A stretch of DNA of 5,871 nucleotides from Synechococcaceae cyanobacterium (GTDB lineage Bacteria > Cyanobacteriota > Cyanobacteriia > PCC-6307 > Cyanobiaceae): positions 1 through 5,871 of the forward strand of contig CANHGA010000138.1 in assembly GCA_947460085.1 (NCBI GenBank), given 5' to 3'. A program made the position numbers and the translations under genes. The stretch's first letter is position 1; each line of letters begins with the position of its first letter. Below are positions 5,696-5,871 of the stretch, one piece after another. A model generated the notes under the pieces. The model did no database searches and was not told where the DNA came from. It was given only the letters and a program-made list of their open reading frames with translations.

Positions 5696-5871
5696 TGGGA
5701 GCTGAACTGATCCCCAGCGAGGCTGGCCCCGGTTACCAGCGGTTGGTGCTGCCCGATGGCCCTGCCTCTGGGAGTTCCCTAGGTCGTGCGGTGTCGCTGG
5801 TGCAGGCGGCCCTTGGCCAGGCCGCCCTCGGCCAGAGCCCTATAGGCCCCCTGGAACTGGTGGCGGGGGCC
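5695..5871 (+). CDS. Partial gene, N-terminal 59 codons; probable septum site-determining protein MinC
   Basis: An open frame starts at ATG 5695, overlapping the HD-gene stop as TGATG, and runs to the right edge without a stop (at least 59 aa, beginning MGAELIPSEAGPGYQRLVLP and ending GPLELVAGA). The G/C-rich third positions agree with real coding. No Shine-Dalgarno sequence is seen, so initiation probably depends on coupling to the HD gene. The fragment has no diagnostic motif. I recall that in picocyanobacteria the HD gene next to ctpA is followed by minC, minD and minE, and a short strand pattern such as PLELVAG would fit a MinC N-terminal domain. MinC inhibits FtsZ ring assembly away from mid-cell. 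The coding call is fairly sure; the MinC identity rests on synteny from memory. Confidence 0.55.
   Translation, partial: MGAELIPSEAGPGYQRLVLPDGPASGSSLGRAVSLVQAALGQAALGQSPIGPLELVAGA

Noticed and set aside
351..5784. Five CCTAGG palindromes (near 351, 400, 1808, 5666 and 5779)
   Set aside because: Roughly two are expected at this GC content, and they fall in unrelated contexts, so the excess is not persuasive.

Overview
The window looks like the chromosome of a cyanobacterium, most likely a GC-rich picocyanobacterium of the Synechococcus/Cyanobium group. This rests on petB and petD encoding cyanobacterial cytochrome b6 and subunit IV, a CtpA-type D1-processing protease, a cyanobacterial GH100 invertase, high GC with strong third-position G/C bias, and one copy of the cyanobacterial HIP1 palindrome GCGATCGC at 4959-4966. 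It is housekeeping DNA. I see no insertion sequence, CRISPR array, phage gene, tRNA or other accessory system.

Layout. Bases 1-363 hold no gene I can support. They contain a 7-bp hairpin, a weak leftward promoter candidate and, near the left edge, a leftward boxA-like stretch, which together suggest the upstream leader of an rRNA operon whose 16S gene would lie off the left edge (inference). From 364 to 1812 on the + strand is a complete neutral/alkaline invertase (GH100). It converges on petB-petD, which run on the - strand from 3135 to 1898. A strong intrinsic terminator at 1819-1845, oriented for the pet transcript, sits between them. Divergent from petB, from 3186 onward on the + strand, is a tightly packed set: ctpA, an HD-domain phosphohydrolase (ATGA overlap with ctpA), and the start of a third gene (TGATG overlap). 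The third is cut by the right edge and is probably minC, judged from remembered picocyanobacterial gene order.

How the genes relate. petB and petD encode the two b-type core subunits of the cytochrome b6f complex. CtpA removes the C-terminal extension of the photosystem II D1 precursor in the lumen, so the petB/ctpA divergent pair places two thylakoid functions on one short intergenic region of about 50 bp. The HD protein probably hydrolyses (deoxy)nucleotides, and the invertase splits sucrose, a compatible solute in these organisms. The most unusual details are a roughly 10-residue N-terminal insertion in cytochrome b6, a possible mini-ORF and competing start sites in the petB/ctpA gap, and a cluster of GAACTG/CAGTTC hexamers in the left-hand gene-free region.
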